Origin: Alphaproteobacteria bacterium
GTDB lineage: Bacteria; Pseudomonadota; Alphaproteobacteria; TMED109
Assembly (NCBI GenBank): GCA_022825235.1
Contig: JAJDYI010000007.1
Location: forward strand, 62,001 to 126,000
Length of the DNA stretch: 64,000 nt
Direction of reading: 5' to 3'
Shown: positions 25,230-35,915 of the stretch, in pieces
How positions within the stretch are numbered: the stretch's first letter is position 1
How the letters are laid out: each line of letters starts with the position of its first letter
Notes under the pieces: model-generated
Told to the model about the DNA's origin: nothing
The model's database searches: none
What the model saw: only the letters and a program-made list of their open reading frames with translations
Program-made: the position numbers and the translations under genes

Positions 25230-26915
25230 ATGAACTCGCAGTCCCCGACGGCGCCCTCTGACCCGATCATCACGTTTGATACCCACCCGGACCGCTACAG
25301 ACATTGGCGGCTAACGGTTGAGGATCGTATTGCCACGCTGAGCCTTGATGTCGACGAGAACGGAGGCATTCGGCCCGGGTACGATCTGAAACTCAATTCG
25401 TACGATCTCGGGGTCGACATCGAACTCTACGATGCCGTGCAGAGGCTTCGATTCGAGTATCCGGCAGTCGGAGCTGTCGTGATCACGTCCGCGAAGGAGC
25501 GAGTGTTTTCCGCGGGAGCGAATATCCCGATGCTGGCGAGTGCCACCCATGCCGACAAAGTGAACTTTTGCAAGTTCACCAACGAGACCAGAAACGCGAT
25601 CGAGGAAGCAACATCGGAATCGGGCCAGACGTACCTGTGCATGATCAACGGCACTGCTGCTGGTGGTGGTTACGAGCTGGCATTGGCGTGCGAGGAAATC
25701 GTGCTCGTCGATGACGGCTCGACTGCGGTATCCCTGCCCGAAGTCCCCCTGCTCGCCGTCCTGCCGGGTACCGGCGGACTGACCCGCGTGGTCGACAAGA
25801 GACGCGTCCGGCGCGACCGCGCGGATTTCTTCTGCACCACCGGTGAAGGCGTACGGGGGCAACGCGCGCTCAATTGGAAGCTCGTGGATACCCTGGCGCC
25901 TCGCTCGCGACTCGCTGAGACCGTTGCGAAGCGGGCAGCGGCGCTGGCCGCTGCGTCCGACCGCCCCAGTGGCGAAACAGGCATGCGATTGGCCCCCCTC
26001 GCCCGAGCGATCTCGCCTGAGGGACTCAGGTATCCCAATCTCACGGTCGCCATCGAACGAGAGGCGCGGACCGCCACGTTCGTGCTCCAGGGGCCCGACG
26101 ATGCGCCGCCCGACGATCCTTCCGGGATCCTGGCGCGCGGCGACCGCTTCTGGCTCCTGGCAATCGCTCGCGAACTCGATGACGCGGCGCTTCATCTGCG
26201 GTTCAATGAACCGCAAATCGGAACCTGGATCTTCCGAAGCCTGGGTGACGTCGCCCGCGTCGCCGCCTACGACCACTTCTTGCTCAAGCATGTGAATCAT
26301 TGGCTTGCACGCGAAATTTCACTCTATCTGCGAAGGACGCTCAAGCGCATCGACGTGTCCTCACGGTCTCTGATCGCGCTGATCGAGCCAGGTTCCTGTT
26401 TCGCCGGGACGTTTCTTGAAGTGGCGCTCGCAGCTGATCGCTCCTTCATGCTGGAAGGGAATTTTGACCGCTCCAATCTGCCACCTGCCATGATCCGCCC
26501 GACCGCCATGAATTTCGGGCCACTCCCGATGTGCAACGGCCTGACGCGGCTTGAGACGCGCTTCCTTGGTGATGCTGCCGCGATGGATGCCATTCAGGCG
26601 CGGACCGGCCAGGATCTCGGGGCAGCCGACGCGGAGGCACTGGGCCTGGTGACGTTCGCCCCAGATGATATCGATTGGGAGGATGAGGTCCGGCTTGCCA
26701 TCGAGGAGCGGGCTGCGTTCTCCCCCGACGCGCTGACCGGCATGGAGGCCAGCCTGCGGTTTCCGGGCCCAGAGACCATCGAGAGCAAGATCTTTGCGCG
26801 TTTAAGCGCCTGGCAGAACTGGATCTTTCAACGTCCCAATGCCGTGGGCAGCGGCGGGGCCCTGGAACTGTACGGATCGGGCAGACAGCCCGAGTTCGAT
26901 CGTCGGCGGGTGTAG
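25230..26915 (+). CDS. boxC: 2,3-epoxybenzoyl-CoA dihydrolase BoxC
   Basis: BoxC opens 2,3-epoxybenzoyl-CoA hydrolytically, giving 3,4-dehydroadipyl-CoA semialdehyde and formate in aerobic benzoate degradation. The protein is 561 residues, the size of BoxC and about twice a normal crotonase. The N-terminal half shows crotonase features (ERVFSAGANIPML and MINGTAAGGGYELALACEEIVLVDD with the CoA-binding and oxyanion Gly residues). The second half (EPGSCFAGTFLEVALAADRSFML) is a second crotonase-like region. The formate released links it to the formate theme of the window (fhs, fdhD). It starts a three-gene operon with boxB 4 nt downstream. Confidence 0.93.
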   Translation: MNSQSPTAPSDPIITFDTHPDRYRHWRLTVEDRIATLSLDVDENGGIRPGYDLKLNSYDLGVDIELYDAVQRLRFEYPAVGAVVITSAKERVFSAGANIPMLASATHADKVNFCKFTNETRNAIEEATSESGQTYLCMINGTAAGGGYELALACEEIVLVDDGSTAVSLPEVPLLAVLPGTGGLTRVVDKRRVRRDRADFFCTTGEGVRGQRALNWKLVDTLAPRSRLAETVAKRAAALAAASDRPSGETGMRLAPLARAISPEGLRYPNLTVAIEREARTATFVLQGPDDAPPDDPSGILARGDRFWLLAIARELDDAALHLRFNEPQIGTWIFRSLGDVARVAAYDHFLLKHVNHWLAREISLYLRRTLKRIDVSSRSLIALIEPGSCFAGTFLEVALAADRSFMLEGNFDRSNLPPAMIRPTAMNFGPLPMCNGLTRLETRFLGDAAAMDAIQARTGQDLGAADAEALGLVTFAPDDIDWEDEVRLAIEERAAFSPDALTGMEASLRFPGPETIESKIFARLSAWQNWIFQRPNAVGSGGALELYGSGRQPEFDRRRV

Positions 26916-26919
26916 GAAC

Positions 26920-28335
26920 ATGCAAGCGAACTACAACGAGATCATTCCGAACAACGTCGACCTAGGCGACGACCGTCGGCTGCTGCGCGCGCTTGAACGA
27001 TGGCAGCCCGCCTATCTCCGCTGGTGGCATGAAATGGGGCCGGCCGAATCAAACGACTTTCAGGTGTACTTGCGGACCGCAATCAGTGTCGATTCGGACG
27101 GCTGGGCTCATTTCGGCCATGTCCGCATGCCGGACTACCGCTGGGGCATCTTCCTGGCGCGGCCCGAAGCGGACCGGACGATCGGGTTCGGGGATCACCG
27201 CGGAGCGCCGGTCTGGACCGAGATTCCGGGCGAGTACCGTGGGGAACTGCGTCGCCTGATCGTGACGCAGGGCGATACTGAGCCGGCCTCCGTCGAACAA
27301 CAGCGAAGACTCGGTGCCACACCCCCCTCGCTCTACGACCTCCGGAACCTCTACCAGGTCAACGTCGAGGAAGGCCGGCATCTCTGGGCGATGGTGTATC
27401 TGCTCCACGCCCATTTCGGCCGTGATGGGCGAGAAGAGGCCGAAGCGCTCCTGGAGCGCCATGCCGGGGACCCGGACCGGCCCCGCATCCTGCAGGCGTT
27501 CAATGAACGGACAGATGACTGGCTCTCCTTCTTCATGTTCACGTACTTTCAGGATCGGGATGGCAAGTTCCAGCTGGCCGCGCTGTCGGAGTCAGGCTTC
27601 GACCCGCTCTCACGAACCTGCCGTTTCATGCTGACCGAAGAGGCGCATCACATGTTCGTCGGTGAAACCGGCCTCATGCGGATCGTACAGCGGACCTGCG
27701 AGCTCGTACGCGAACACGACACACTGGATGTGCGTGCGGCCGGTGGTGTGCCCCTGCCGATGATTCAGAAATGGATCAACTTCCACTACTCGATATGCCT
27801 GGACCTGTTCGGCTCCGAACGGTCGACCAACGCGGCCAACTACTTCGCGATGGGCCTGAAGGGCCGCTATCAAGAGAGCAAGCGAGACGACGACCACACG
27901 CTCGCCGATGAGCAGATTGAGATCCCGAAGGTCACGGCAGACGGGATCGACACCCAGGTGATCGCAGCTCGGGCCGGCATGAACCTGCTGCTCCGGCGGG
28001 ACTTCACCCTCGACAGTCAGCGCGGGCTTGATCGCTTCAACAAAATCATCAAAGCGCATGACATCGATTTCGAGCTCACGTTGCCGGATGAGAAATTCAA
28101 CCGCGCGATTGGCATCTTCGCGGCTATCCACGCCTCACCCGCCGGCGCGCTGGTGGACAGCGAGCGTTGGGAACGGGAGAAGGATGCATGGCTGCCGACG
28201 GCCGACGACCGCGCGTTCGTGCGCTCGCTGATGATCCCGGTCACGGATCCGGGCAAGGTGGCAGGATGGATCGCGCCACCCAAACGCGGAATCCACGGCA
28301 AGCCCTTCGATTACGACTACGTCCGCTTTCACTGA
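26920..28335 (+). CDS. boxB: benzoyl-CoA 2,3-epoxidase oxygenase subunit BoxB
   Basis: BoxB is the diiron oxygenase that epoxidises benzoyl-CoA with O2. At 471 residues it has the family length. Diiron-ligand motifs are NVEEGRHLWAM (Glu150/151 to His154) and MLTEEAHHMFVGE (Glu240/241 to His243/244). The ATG at 26920 follows the boxC stop and gives the usual MxxNYxxxIPNNVxL type of start; a longer frame overlapping boxC is not used. Its electron donor BoxA is not encoded in this window. Confidence 0.95.
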   Translation: MQANYNEIIPNNVDLGDDRRLLRALERWQPAYLRWWHEMGPAESNDFQVYLRTAISVDSDGWAHFGHVRMPDYRWGIFLARPEADRTIGFGDHRGAPVWTEIPGEYRGELRRLIVTQGDTEPASVEQQRRLGATPPSLYDLRNLYQVNVEEGRHLWAMVYLLHAHFGRDGREEAEALLERHAGDPDRPRILQAFNERTDDWLSFFMFTYFQDRDGKFQLAALSESGFDPLSRTCRFMLTEEAHHMFVGETGLMRIVQRTCELVREHDTLDVRAAGGVPLPMIQKWINFHYSICLDLFGSERSTNAANYFAMGLKGRYQESKRDDDHTLADEQIEIPKVTADGIDTQVIAARAGMNLLLRRDFTLDSQRGLDRFNKIIKAHDIDFELTLPDEKFNRAIGIFAAIHASPAGALVDSERWEREKDAWLPTADDRAFVRSLMIPVTDPGKVAGWIAPPKRGIHGKPFDYDYVRFH

Positions 28336-28338
28336 ACC

Positions 28339-29912
28339 ATGGAACACAACACTGTCCGCGTTGACACTTCGACGCGACCGGCAACCTTGACGTTCGCGGA
28401 CTCCTTCAATGCGGCCGTGGCGTTCATCGACCGGCACCTGGTGGAAGGCCGCGGTGCACGCGTCGCGATCCGCAGTGATGAGGGCGATACCACGTACGCG
28501 GAACTGGCTGAACAGGTAAACCGCGCCGGCAACACGCTGACAGGCCTCGGGCTCGGACGCGGCGACCGGGTCATCATGGCGATCAAAGACTGCCCTGCGT
28601 TCTTCTTCGTCTTCTGGGGCGCCATCAAGGCCGGTTTGGTCCCGGTTCCGGTCAACACGCTGCTGCGGGCACATGACTTCCGGCACATGATCGAGGATTC
28701 AGGGGCAGGGTGCGTGGTCTGGTCTCCCGAGTTCGCGGCCGAAATGGGGGTCGCACTGGCCGATGCCGTGCCGGCACCCGCGCACCAGCTCCCCGTGGAC
28801 GGAGCGGAGAGAACGCTCTCCGCACTCATGGCCGAAGCGAGCCCCGACCTGCGCGCCGCGACCGCGACCGCGGATTCGGACTGCTTCTGGCTGTACACGT
28901 CCGGCTCGACCGGCCTCCCGAAGGGCGTCGTTCACGCCCACCGGGACATGGTGGTCACCAGCCAGTACTACGGCGTCGGGGTGCTCGGCATCACTGCCGC
29001 CGACATACATTTTTCTGCCGCGAAGCTCTTCTTTGCGTACGGCCTCGGGAATGGTATGACCTTCCCGCTGTGGACCGGGGGGCAATCGGTACTGTTCGCC
29101 GGCCGTCCCACGCCGATGGACATGTTCGAACACATCGAGCGGTTCCAGCCCACCCTGTACTACGCGGTTCCAACCCTGTTCGCCGCACAACTCAGTGCAC
29201 TGGAGGGAGTATCTCCGGACCTTTCCAGCCTGCGGGCGTGCGTCTCTGCCGGGGAGCCGCTCCCGGCCAGGATCTTTGAACGGTGGCGGGAGCAAACCGG
29301 GCTCACGATCCTGGACGGCATTGGGACGACTGAGATCCTTCATATCTTCATTGCGAACCGGACCATGGATGCCAGGGCCGGTGTCAGTGGCAAGCTGGTT
29401 CCCGGCTACGAAGCGCGCATCCTCGACGATCAGGACGTCGAGATCGGCGAGGGGGAGGTCGGCCACCTCTGGGTCCGCGGCGCCTCGGTGATGTCCCGGT
29501 ACTGGAATCAGCCCGAGCGCACGGCAGCTGCCTTGTCCGATGGCTGGATTCGTACCGGGGACTCCTACAGCCGGGATGCCGCCGGGTACTTCACCTGCCA
29601 CGGCCGGAGCGACGACATGCTCAAGGTCGGCGGAATCTGGGTATCGCCCGTGGAAATCGAGGGCCGCCTGATCGCTCACCCCGCCGTGCTCGAGGCCGCA
29701 GTCGTGGGCCGATCCGATGACGACGGGCTCACGAAACCCGAGGCCTACGTGGTGCTCAAGGACCGGGAGGGCTCACGAGATCAGCTGGCCGACGAACTCC
29801 GCGCCTTCTGCCAGGAGGGACTCGCTCGGTACAAGTACCCGCGCTGGGTGCAATTCGTGGACGACCTGCCCAAGACCGCAACCGGAAAGATCCAGCGCTT
29901 CAAGCTGCGGGC

Positions 29913-29916
<4 letters not shown>
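28339..29916 (+). CDS. benzoate--CoA ligase family protein
   Basis: An acyl-AMP-forming CoA ligase of 525 residues that would activate benzoate or a substituted benzoate to enter the box pathway. Adenylation signatures are YTSGSTGLPKG, YGLGNGMTFPL, GIGTTEILHIF and TGDSYSRDAAGYF. The hinge region has GRSDDMLKVGGIWVSPVEIE, and the C-terminal catalytic Lys is in TATGKIQRF. It follows boxB after 3 nt. The exact aryl substrate cannot be read from sequence; benzoate is the best guess from the two partner genes. Its end overlaps the convergent livF by 4 nt. Confidence 0.9.
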
Positions 29917-30613
<697 letters not shown>

Positions 30614-30614
<1 letters not shown>

Positions 30615-31378
30615 CAGACGAGCGCCTCGCCGAGATACGCTGTGCGCACCTGGCTGTTCTGGCGGATCTCGTCCGGCCGACCCGACGCAATTGCTCGTCC
30701 GTAGACGAGCACGGTGATGCGATCCGCCAGGGCAAACACGGCATCCAGATCGTGCTCGATCAGCAGCATGCCGTGCGTCTCCTTCAGACCGCCCAGAAAA
30801 TCGATCAGGGCACGGTTTTCCTCGGGTCCCATGCCCGCCATGGGCTCATCGAGAAGGAGGAAGGAAGGGTTCGTGGCCAGGGCGACTGCGATCTCCAGCT
30901 GGCGCTGCTCACCGTGCGCGAGATGTCCAGCCAGGGTCGCGGCGCGGTCACCTAGTCCGACCTCTTCGAGCAAAACGCGGGCAGGTCCCGTCAGGGACGG
31001 ATCGCGCATGGCCGACCGCCAGAACCTGAAGCTGTGACCCTGGCGGGCCTGTACCGGCAGGACCACGTTTTCCAGTACGGTGAAGTCACGAAACACACTG
31101 GTGATCTGGAACGACCGCGCCAGCCCTCGCTGCACCCGGCCGGGCGCCGGCAGCGAGGTAATGTCGTCGCCGCCGAACACGATCGATCCGCTGTCGGGCC
31201 GCAGGAAGCCGGACAGCATGTGTACCAGTGTCGTCTTGCCCGCACCGTTGGGTCCGATCACGGCATGGACCTCGCCATGCCGAGCACGCATCGAGAGATC
31301 GGCTGCCGCCTGGAGGCCGCCGAAGCGCTTGTTGAGCCCCCGCGCTTCGAGATGCAACTCCCGCGGACGTTCAGTCAC
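30614..31378 (-). CDS. livG: branched-chain-type ABC transporter ATP-binding protein LivG
   Basis: The second ATPase, 254 residues. Motifs are GPNGAGKTTL (Walker A), LAHGEQRQLEIAVALA (signature, with a His in place of the usual Ser) and FLLLDEPMAGMG (Walker B). LARSFQITSVF is typical of LivG. Its start overlaps livM by 8 nt. It works with LivF on the cytoplasmic face of the LivHM permease. Confidence 0.92.
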
Positions 31379-32324
31379 GGGTAGTTCTCGATCCCAAGAG
31401 GCCCATCACCCCGCCGCGGGCAAACAGCACCACCAGGATGAGGAACGGGCCGAATAGCAGGTGCCAGTGAATCGTGATGGTTGAGAGCATCTCGGACAGC
31501 AGGAGGAAGACGACCGCACCGACCAGAGGACCGAAAAGGGTTGCGGTACCGCCCAGGACGGTCATGAGGATCAACTCTCCCGACCGATGCCAGTTCATCA
31601 TGTCCGGCGATACGAAACGCTCAAGGTTTGCCTGCAGAAATCCCGCCAGTCCGCACATCACGCCAGCGATGACAAACGCCGCAAGCCGGTAGCGGTACGT
31701 GGGAATCCCAACGGCCTGAACGCGCGTCTCATTGGATTGCGATGCCCGCAGCACCATGCCGAACCGCGAGACGACCATGCGCCACTGGAGGAACAGGCAG
31801 CCCATGAGCACGGCGAAGATCGTGTAGTACATGACCGCACCGTCTTCCAGATCGACGATTCCGGATCCGAAATCGCTCCGCCAGAGGATGTTCAGCCCGT
31901 CGTCACTGCCATAGCGCTCGGCACTCACGCTCAAAAAGAACACCATTTGCGCAAGCGCCAGGGTGATCATGATGAAGTAGATGCCCCGGGTGCGGAGGCA
32001 GATGACTCCGAATACGAGTGCTACCAGGGCGCACAGTCCGATCGCTGCCGGCAACTGTATCCACGCGCTGGTGATGTCATGGAACGCCAGGATTCCCACG
32101 GCATAGCCGCCGATGCCCAAGTACACCGCATGGCCAAAGCTGATCATGCCGCCAAATCCCATGATCAGATTCAAGCTAATGGCGGCAATCGCCCAGATCA
32201 TGATTCGGGCAAACACGATGACGTAGAAGGGCTCGTCCAACGCGGAAGCCAGATACGGAACCGCCGCACAAAGTGCGATCAGCAACGCGGAAACCGCGTG
32301 CGCCGGGGTCAGTTGAGACTTCAC
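31371..32324 (-). CDS. livM: branched-chain-type ABC transporter permease LivM
   Basis: An inner-membrane permease of 317 residues with eight or more hydrophobic spans. The LivM blocks SLNLIMGFGGMISFGHAVYLGIGGYA and VLGGTATLFGPLVGA are clear; the first is the usual conserved loop. The start overlaps the livH stop by 4 nt (ATGA), so they are translated together. Confidence 0.92.
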   Translation of the reverse strand: MKSQLTPAHAVSALLIALCAAVPYLASALDEPFYVIVFARIMIWAIAAISLNLIMGFGGMISFGHAVYLGIGGYAVGILAFHDITSAWIQLPAAIGLCALVALVFGVICLRTRGIYFIMITLALAQMVFFLSVSAERYGSDDGLNILWRSDFGSGIVDLEDGAVMYYTIFAVLMGCLFLQWRMVVSRFGMVLRASQSNETRVQAVGIPTYRYRLAAFVIAGVMCGLAGFLQANLERFVSPDMMNWHRSGELILMTVLGGTATLFGPLVGAVVFLLLSEMLSTITIHWHLLFGPFLILVVLFARGGVMGLLGSRTTRD

Positions 32325-33256
32325 GGGGCCGCCGTCGCGCCCCGCGGGGGAAACAGGCCCTGAGGTCGAAAAAACAGAATTCCTGCCATCAGGATGTAGA
32401 TCAGCATCGACGACAGGGCGGGGCCCGCCGACTCGGCAGCATTGGGCGGCAGGAACAGCAGCAGGACCACGTCGAGAAAGGACCGCCCCATCGTGTCGAT
32501 GATGCCCGTGAGGAGGGCGGCGACGAAGGCGCCGCGCACTGATCCAATGCCCCCAATCACGATGACGACGAAGGCAAGAATCAGCACGTCCTCCCCCATT
32601 CCGATCGCAGCTTGTGTAATCGGCGTGATGATCAGGCCGGCCAGGCCTGCAAGGACTGCACCGATCCCAAACACGAGCGAGAACAGGACGGGGATGTTGA
32701 CCCCAAGGGCCCCCGCCATCTCCCGGTTGGACGCGCCGGCTCGGACCAGCATCCCGAAGCGGGTCCGCGCGACCAGCAGGTACAGGCCAAGCGCCACCAG
32801 AAGCCCGATCACGATGATGACGACGCGATAGAGCGGATAGGTGATGCCGGCCCCGAGCGCCACGGTCCCTTCCAGAAAATCCGGGAGCGGGACCGCGAGG
32901 CCTTCCGGTCCCCAGATCAATCGGGTTGCCTCGTTGAAGAACAGGATGAGCCCGAAAGTCGCCAGAACCTGGTCGAGATGGCTTCGGCGATACAGGGTCC
33001 GCAGTGCGATGGTTTCCACCAGCACGCCGATGGCAAACATCGCCGGCACCATGAGCACGGCACCCAACACCAGCGAATCGGTTACCAGCGTCAACGTGCC
33101 GCCAACGAATGCGCCGATCATGAACAAGGAACCGTGCGCGAGGTTCACCAGGTCCATGATCCCGAACACGAGGGTGAGCCCCGCGGCCATGAGGAACAGA
33201 ATGATTCCGAGCTGAAACCCGTTCAGCAGCTGCTCAATCAGCAGGACGTAGTCCAT
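32321..33256 (-). CDS. livH: branched-chain-type ABC transporter permease LivH
   Basis: The partner permease, 311 residues. Typical segments are QLLNGFQLGIILFLMAAGLTLVFGIMDLVNLAHGSL at the N-terminus and FVVIVIGGIGSVRGAFVAALLTG, the EAA-like coupling loop. It lies 90 nt downstream of the substrate-binding protein gene in the same direction. Confidence 0.92.
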   Translation of the reverse strand: MDYVLLIEQLLNGFQLGIILFLMAAGLTLVFGIMDLVNLAHGSLFMIGAFVGGTLTLVTDSLVLGAVLMVPAMFAIGVLVETIALRTLYRRSHLDQVLATFGLILFFNEATRLIWGPEGLAVPLPDFLEGTVALGAGITYPLYRVVIIVIGLLVALGLYLLVARTRFGMLVRAGASNREMAGALGVNIPVLFSLVFGIGAVLAGLAGLIITPITQAAIGMGEDVLILAFVVIVIGGIGSVRGAFVAALLTGIIDTMGRSFLDVVLLLFLPPNAAESAGPALSSMLIYILMAGILFFRPQGLFPPRGATAAP

Positions 33257-33346
33257 AAACCATCCTGCTCCCGCTACGGGCGAAGATTCGCCCGGCCCGC
33301 GATGTCCCGAGACGCCACAAGGCGCCGGGAGGGTTGGCGATGAGGC

Positions 33347-34525
33347 CTAGCCGCCCATCTCACACTGGCCGGCGTACGGGTCCTGGTGGTCCTCCAGCAC
33401 CACGGGGCCCGCGGACGTGGTCCAATTGCCGTCGGCGTCGACCACCACCGTGCGTTCATAGAAGTTCTGGACCGGAAAGTGGTTGGATCCCATCCGAAAC
33501 TTGCCCCGCACCGAAGGAAACTCGGCCTTCCTGAGGGCGGCTCGCATCCCATCAACATCCTGGACGTTGCCGCCGACCGCCTCGACGGCGGACTTGATGA
33601 AGAACATGGAATCATAGCTCTGGGCCGCGTAGAACGAGGGGTAACGGCCATACTTGGTCTGGAATGCGGTCACGAACTTCCGGTTCTGTTCGTTTTGCAT
33701 GTCCGGCGCCCAGAACTGGGTCATCTTGCCACCGAGCACTGCCTCAATCCCGGCCTCCTGGAACAGCGGCAAGCTGATGGAATCAAACGTGTATACGGAG
33801 AACAGGGGAATGGTTTCGATCAAGCCCGCCTGCTGGTACTGCTTGACGAATGCCGGACCCGCCGGGCCGGGGTAGAACATGAAGACCCCCTCAGGGCCGG
33901 CAGCCTTGATCTTCGATAGTTCTGCCGACCAGTCCCGCTGCGAAGGCCACACGGTCATGTCTTTCCCGACGACCTCGCCGGTAAACACGCGCTCGACACC
34001 CGCCACCATGTTCTGGCCAGCCACATAGTTGGGGGCCACGATGTAGAGCGACCTGATCCCTTCCTGATTCAGCAATTCACCCAGCGCCATCGGCGTCTGA
34101 TCGTTCTGCCACGAGATATTGAAGAAGTTCTCGTGACACCGGCGACCCGCCAGCGGCGCCGGGCCGGCGTTCGCGCTGATGAGGATCTTGCCGGCACTCA
34201 GCACGACGGGGGCCGATGCGAGCAGAACGTTGGACCAGATGTAACCGGCGACCAGATCAACGTCGTCCCGCAAGATGAGCCGCTCGGTGGCCTGTTTTCC
34301 CTTTTGTGCGTTGAACTCATCGTCGCCGTAGATGACCTCGACCGTCTCCGGGCCCATGCGCCCGCCGATGTGCTCAAGTGCGAGCTCCACCGCATCGCGC
34401 ATGTCGCGTCCGATGACTGCCGCGGGCGTCGTGAGGGTCGTGACGAAGCCGATCTTGATGTCGGCTGCCGCCGGAGACGACGCAATCGCTGCGAGCGCTG
34501 CTGCTACCACGAGTCTATTGAGCAT
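33347..34525 (-). CDS. Liv-type ABC transporter substrate-binding protein
   Basis: A 392-residue periplasmic type I binding protein. The signal peptide (MLNRLVVAAALAAIASSPAAA) is followed by DIKIGFVTTLT, the usual start of the mature protein. Internal landmarks are YGDDEFNAQKGKQATERLI and FYAAQSYDSMFFIKSAVEAVGG. ATG at 34525 is preferred over a TTG two codons upstream because GGGAG lies 7 nt before it. It is the first gene of the importer unit. Binding proteins of this family next to aryl-CoA genes commonly bind aromatic acids; benzoate is an inference. Confidence 0.92.
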   Translation of the reverse strand: MLNRLVVAAALAAIASSPAAADIKIGFVTTLTTPAAVIGRDMRDAVELALEHIGGRMGPETVEVIYGDDEFNAQKGKQATERLILRDDVDLVAGYIWSNVLLASAPVVLSAGKILISANAGPAPLAGRRCHENFFNISWQNDQTPMALGELLNQEGIRSLYIVAPNYVAGQNMVAGVERVFTGEVVGKDMTVWPSQRDWSAELSKIKAAGPEGVFMFYPGPAGPAFVKQYQQAGLIETIPLFSVYTFDSISLPLFQEAGIEAVLGGKMTQFWAPDMQNEQNRKFVTAFQTKYGRYPSFYAAQSYDSMFFIKSAVEAVGGNVQDVDGMRAALRKAEFPSVRGKFRMGSNHFPVQNFYERTVVVDADGNWTTSAGPVVLEDHQDPYAGQCEMGG

Positions 34526-34648
34526 GTTCAACTCCCAGTGACGGGCACGAAGAGGGCCCGGACCCGGCCTGCCTCGCCGGCCGCGGCAGCGTCGGCTCCC
34601 GGCACGGCCAATTCAAGCGGGAACGCAAGCCGGTCGATCCCCCTCCGT

Positions 34649-35641
34649 TCACGCCGCCGACGCCAGAAACGGCTCGCTCTGAACCCGCAGGCCATCCTTG
34701 GCCGCTTCATACTCGGCGCGAAGCCGTCCCACGATCTCTGCAGTCGAGGGCACGTCCCCGATCATTCCCGAGCTCTGCCCGGCGCTCCAGATGTCCCGCC
34801 AGGTGCGCCGATCAACGCTGCCGCCGGATCGGAAGTCCATTTTCGACTTGTCGGCTTCCGGTAAATTCGCCGGGTCCAGACCGGCTTCCGCGATACTGGC
34901 TGACAGATAGTTCCCTTTCACCCCGGAAAACAGGCTGGTGTAAACGATGTCCGAGGCGCGGCTTTCCACCACCATCTGCTTGTAACGTTCCGGCGCATTC
35001 GCCTCCTTGGATGCGATGAAGCGCGTCCCGAAGTATGCGAGGTCCGCCCCCATCGCCTGAGCCGCCAGGATCTGGCCGCCGGTAGCCATGGCTCCGGACA
35101 GAATGACGGGGCCATCGAAGAACTGGCGAACTTCGGCGACCAGGGCAAACGGACTCAGGGTCCCTGCATGACCGCCCGCTCCGGCGCACACCAGGATCAA
35201 ACCGTCTGCCCCTTCGTCCAGAGCCTTCTTGGCATGCCGGATGTTGGTCACATCGTGAAAAATCCGCCCGCCGTACGAATGGATCTGTTCTTCGATTGCG
35301 GTTGGCGCCTGCAGACTGCTGATAATGAATGGCACCTCGTGCTTGACGCAGACGTCGACATCGTGTTCCAGCCGCTCATTCGAACGGTGCACGATCTGGT
35401 TGACCGCGAACGGCGCGACGGGTGCGCCGGGATGGGCCTTGGCCCAAGCCTCAAGCTCCGACTTGATGCGCCCGATCCACTGATCCAGCATCTCCGGAGG
35501 CCTTGCATTGAGCGCCGGGAAGGCACCCATGACACCTGCCTTGCACTGCTCGATGACGAGGTCGGGGTTCGACACGATAAACAGAGGCGCTCCAATGAGC
35601 GGAAGTGAAAGACGTCTCTCCAAGTACGTTGGAAGCGGCAT
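34649..35641 (-). CDS. nitronate monooxygenase family flavoprotein (FabK/2-nitropropane dioxygenase-like)
   Basis: A 330-residue FMN enzyme with a TIM-barrel fold. Landmarks are LSLPLIGAPLFIVSNPDLVIEQCKAGVMGAFPAL at the N-terminus, the LVCAGAGGHAG phosphate-binding block, ILSGAMATGGQILAAQAMGADLAYFGTRFIAS and the later SGMIGDVPS. The family includes nitronate monooxygenases and enoyl-ACP reductase FabK. The start is ATG with AAAGGA 6 nt upstream. It is divergent from the acyl-CoA carboxylase, and a perfect palindrome lies between them, so the two may be co-regulated. Confidence 0.85.
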   Translation of the reverse strand: MPLPTYLERRLSLPLIGAPLFIVSNPDLVIEQCKAGVMGAFPALNARPPEMLDQWIGRIKSELEAWAKAHPGAPVAPFAVNQIVHRSNERLEHDVDVCVKHEVPFIISSLQAPTAIEEQIHSYGGRIFHDVTNIRHAKKALDEGADGLILVCAGAGGHAGTLSPFALVAEVRQFFDGPVILSGAMATGGQILAAQAMGADLAYFGTRFIASKEANAPERYKQMVVESRASDIVYTSLFSGVKGNYLSASIAEAGLDPANLPEADKSKMDFRSGGSVDRRTWRDIWSAGQSSGMIGDVPSTAEIVGRLRAEYEAAKDGLRVQSEPFLASAA

Positions 35642-35824
35642 GACGATCCTTTCGGCAGGGCAGGCTAGCGAAATCGGGTGAGAGCCGGGCAATCAGCTGG
35701 AGGTCCCGCCAAGGTGCCGTTGTAGCGACCCGGAGTCGTCAGCGTAAGGGCCCGGGATTGCAGGAAGTATCCACGGTCACAATTGAAGGAGCGGTAGAGT
35801 ACTGTAGCGGCTTGCCCCTCAAAG

Positions 35825-35846
35825 ATGGTACAGCCAACTGTACCAT
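35825..35846. promoter_or_regulatory. perfect 22-bp palindromic operator upstream of the acyl-CoA carboxylase
   Basis: ATGGTACAG at 35825-35833 and CTGTACCAT at 35838-35846 form perfect 9-bp arms around CCAA. It is the strongest inverted repeat I found in the window, 69 nt before the carboxylase start and about 180 nt from the divergent flavoprotein start. Size and symmetry fit a TetR- or GntR-type dimeric repressor. A TetR-like gene (42008-42643) lies 6 kb away and is one candidate. The rest of the 35642-35915 gap holds no gene I can support. Confidence 0.7.
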
Positions 35847-35915
35847 TGCCTGCCCGGATATCCCGCCGGGCTCCGGTCAACCCCGACAACTTGCGATCGT
35901 ATTCGGGAGTTAGGT

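Noticed and set aside
35665-35889. Minus-strand frame of 74 codons in the flavoprotein-carboxylase gap
   Set aside because: TTG start without ribosome-binding site, and it would cover the perfect palindrome. The operator explanation is better.
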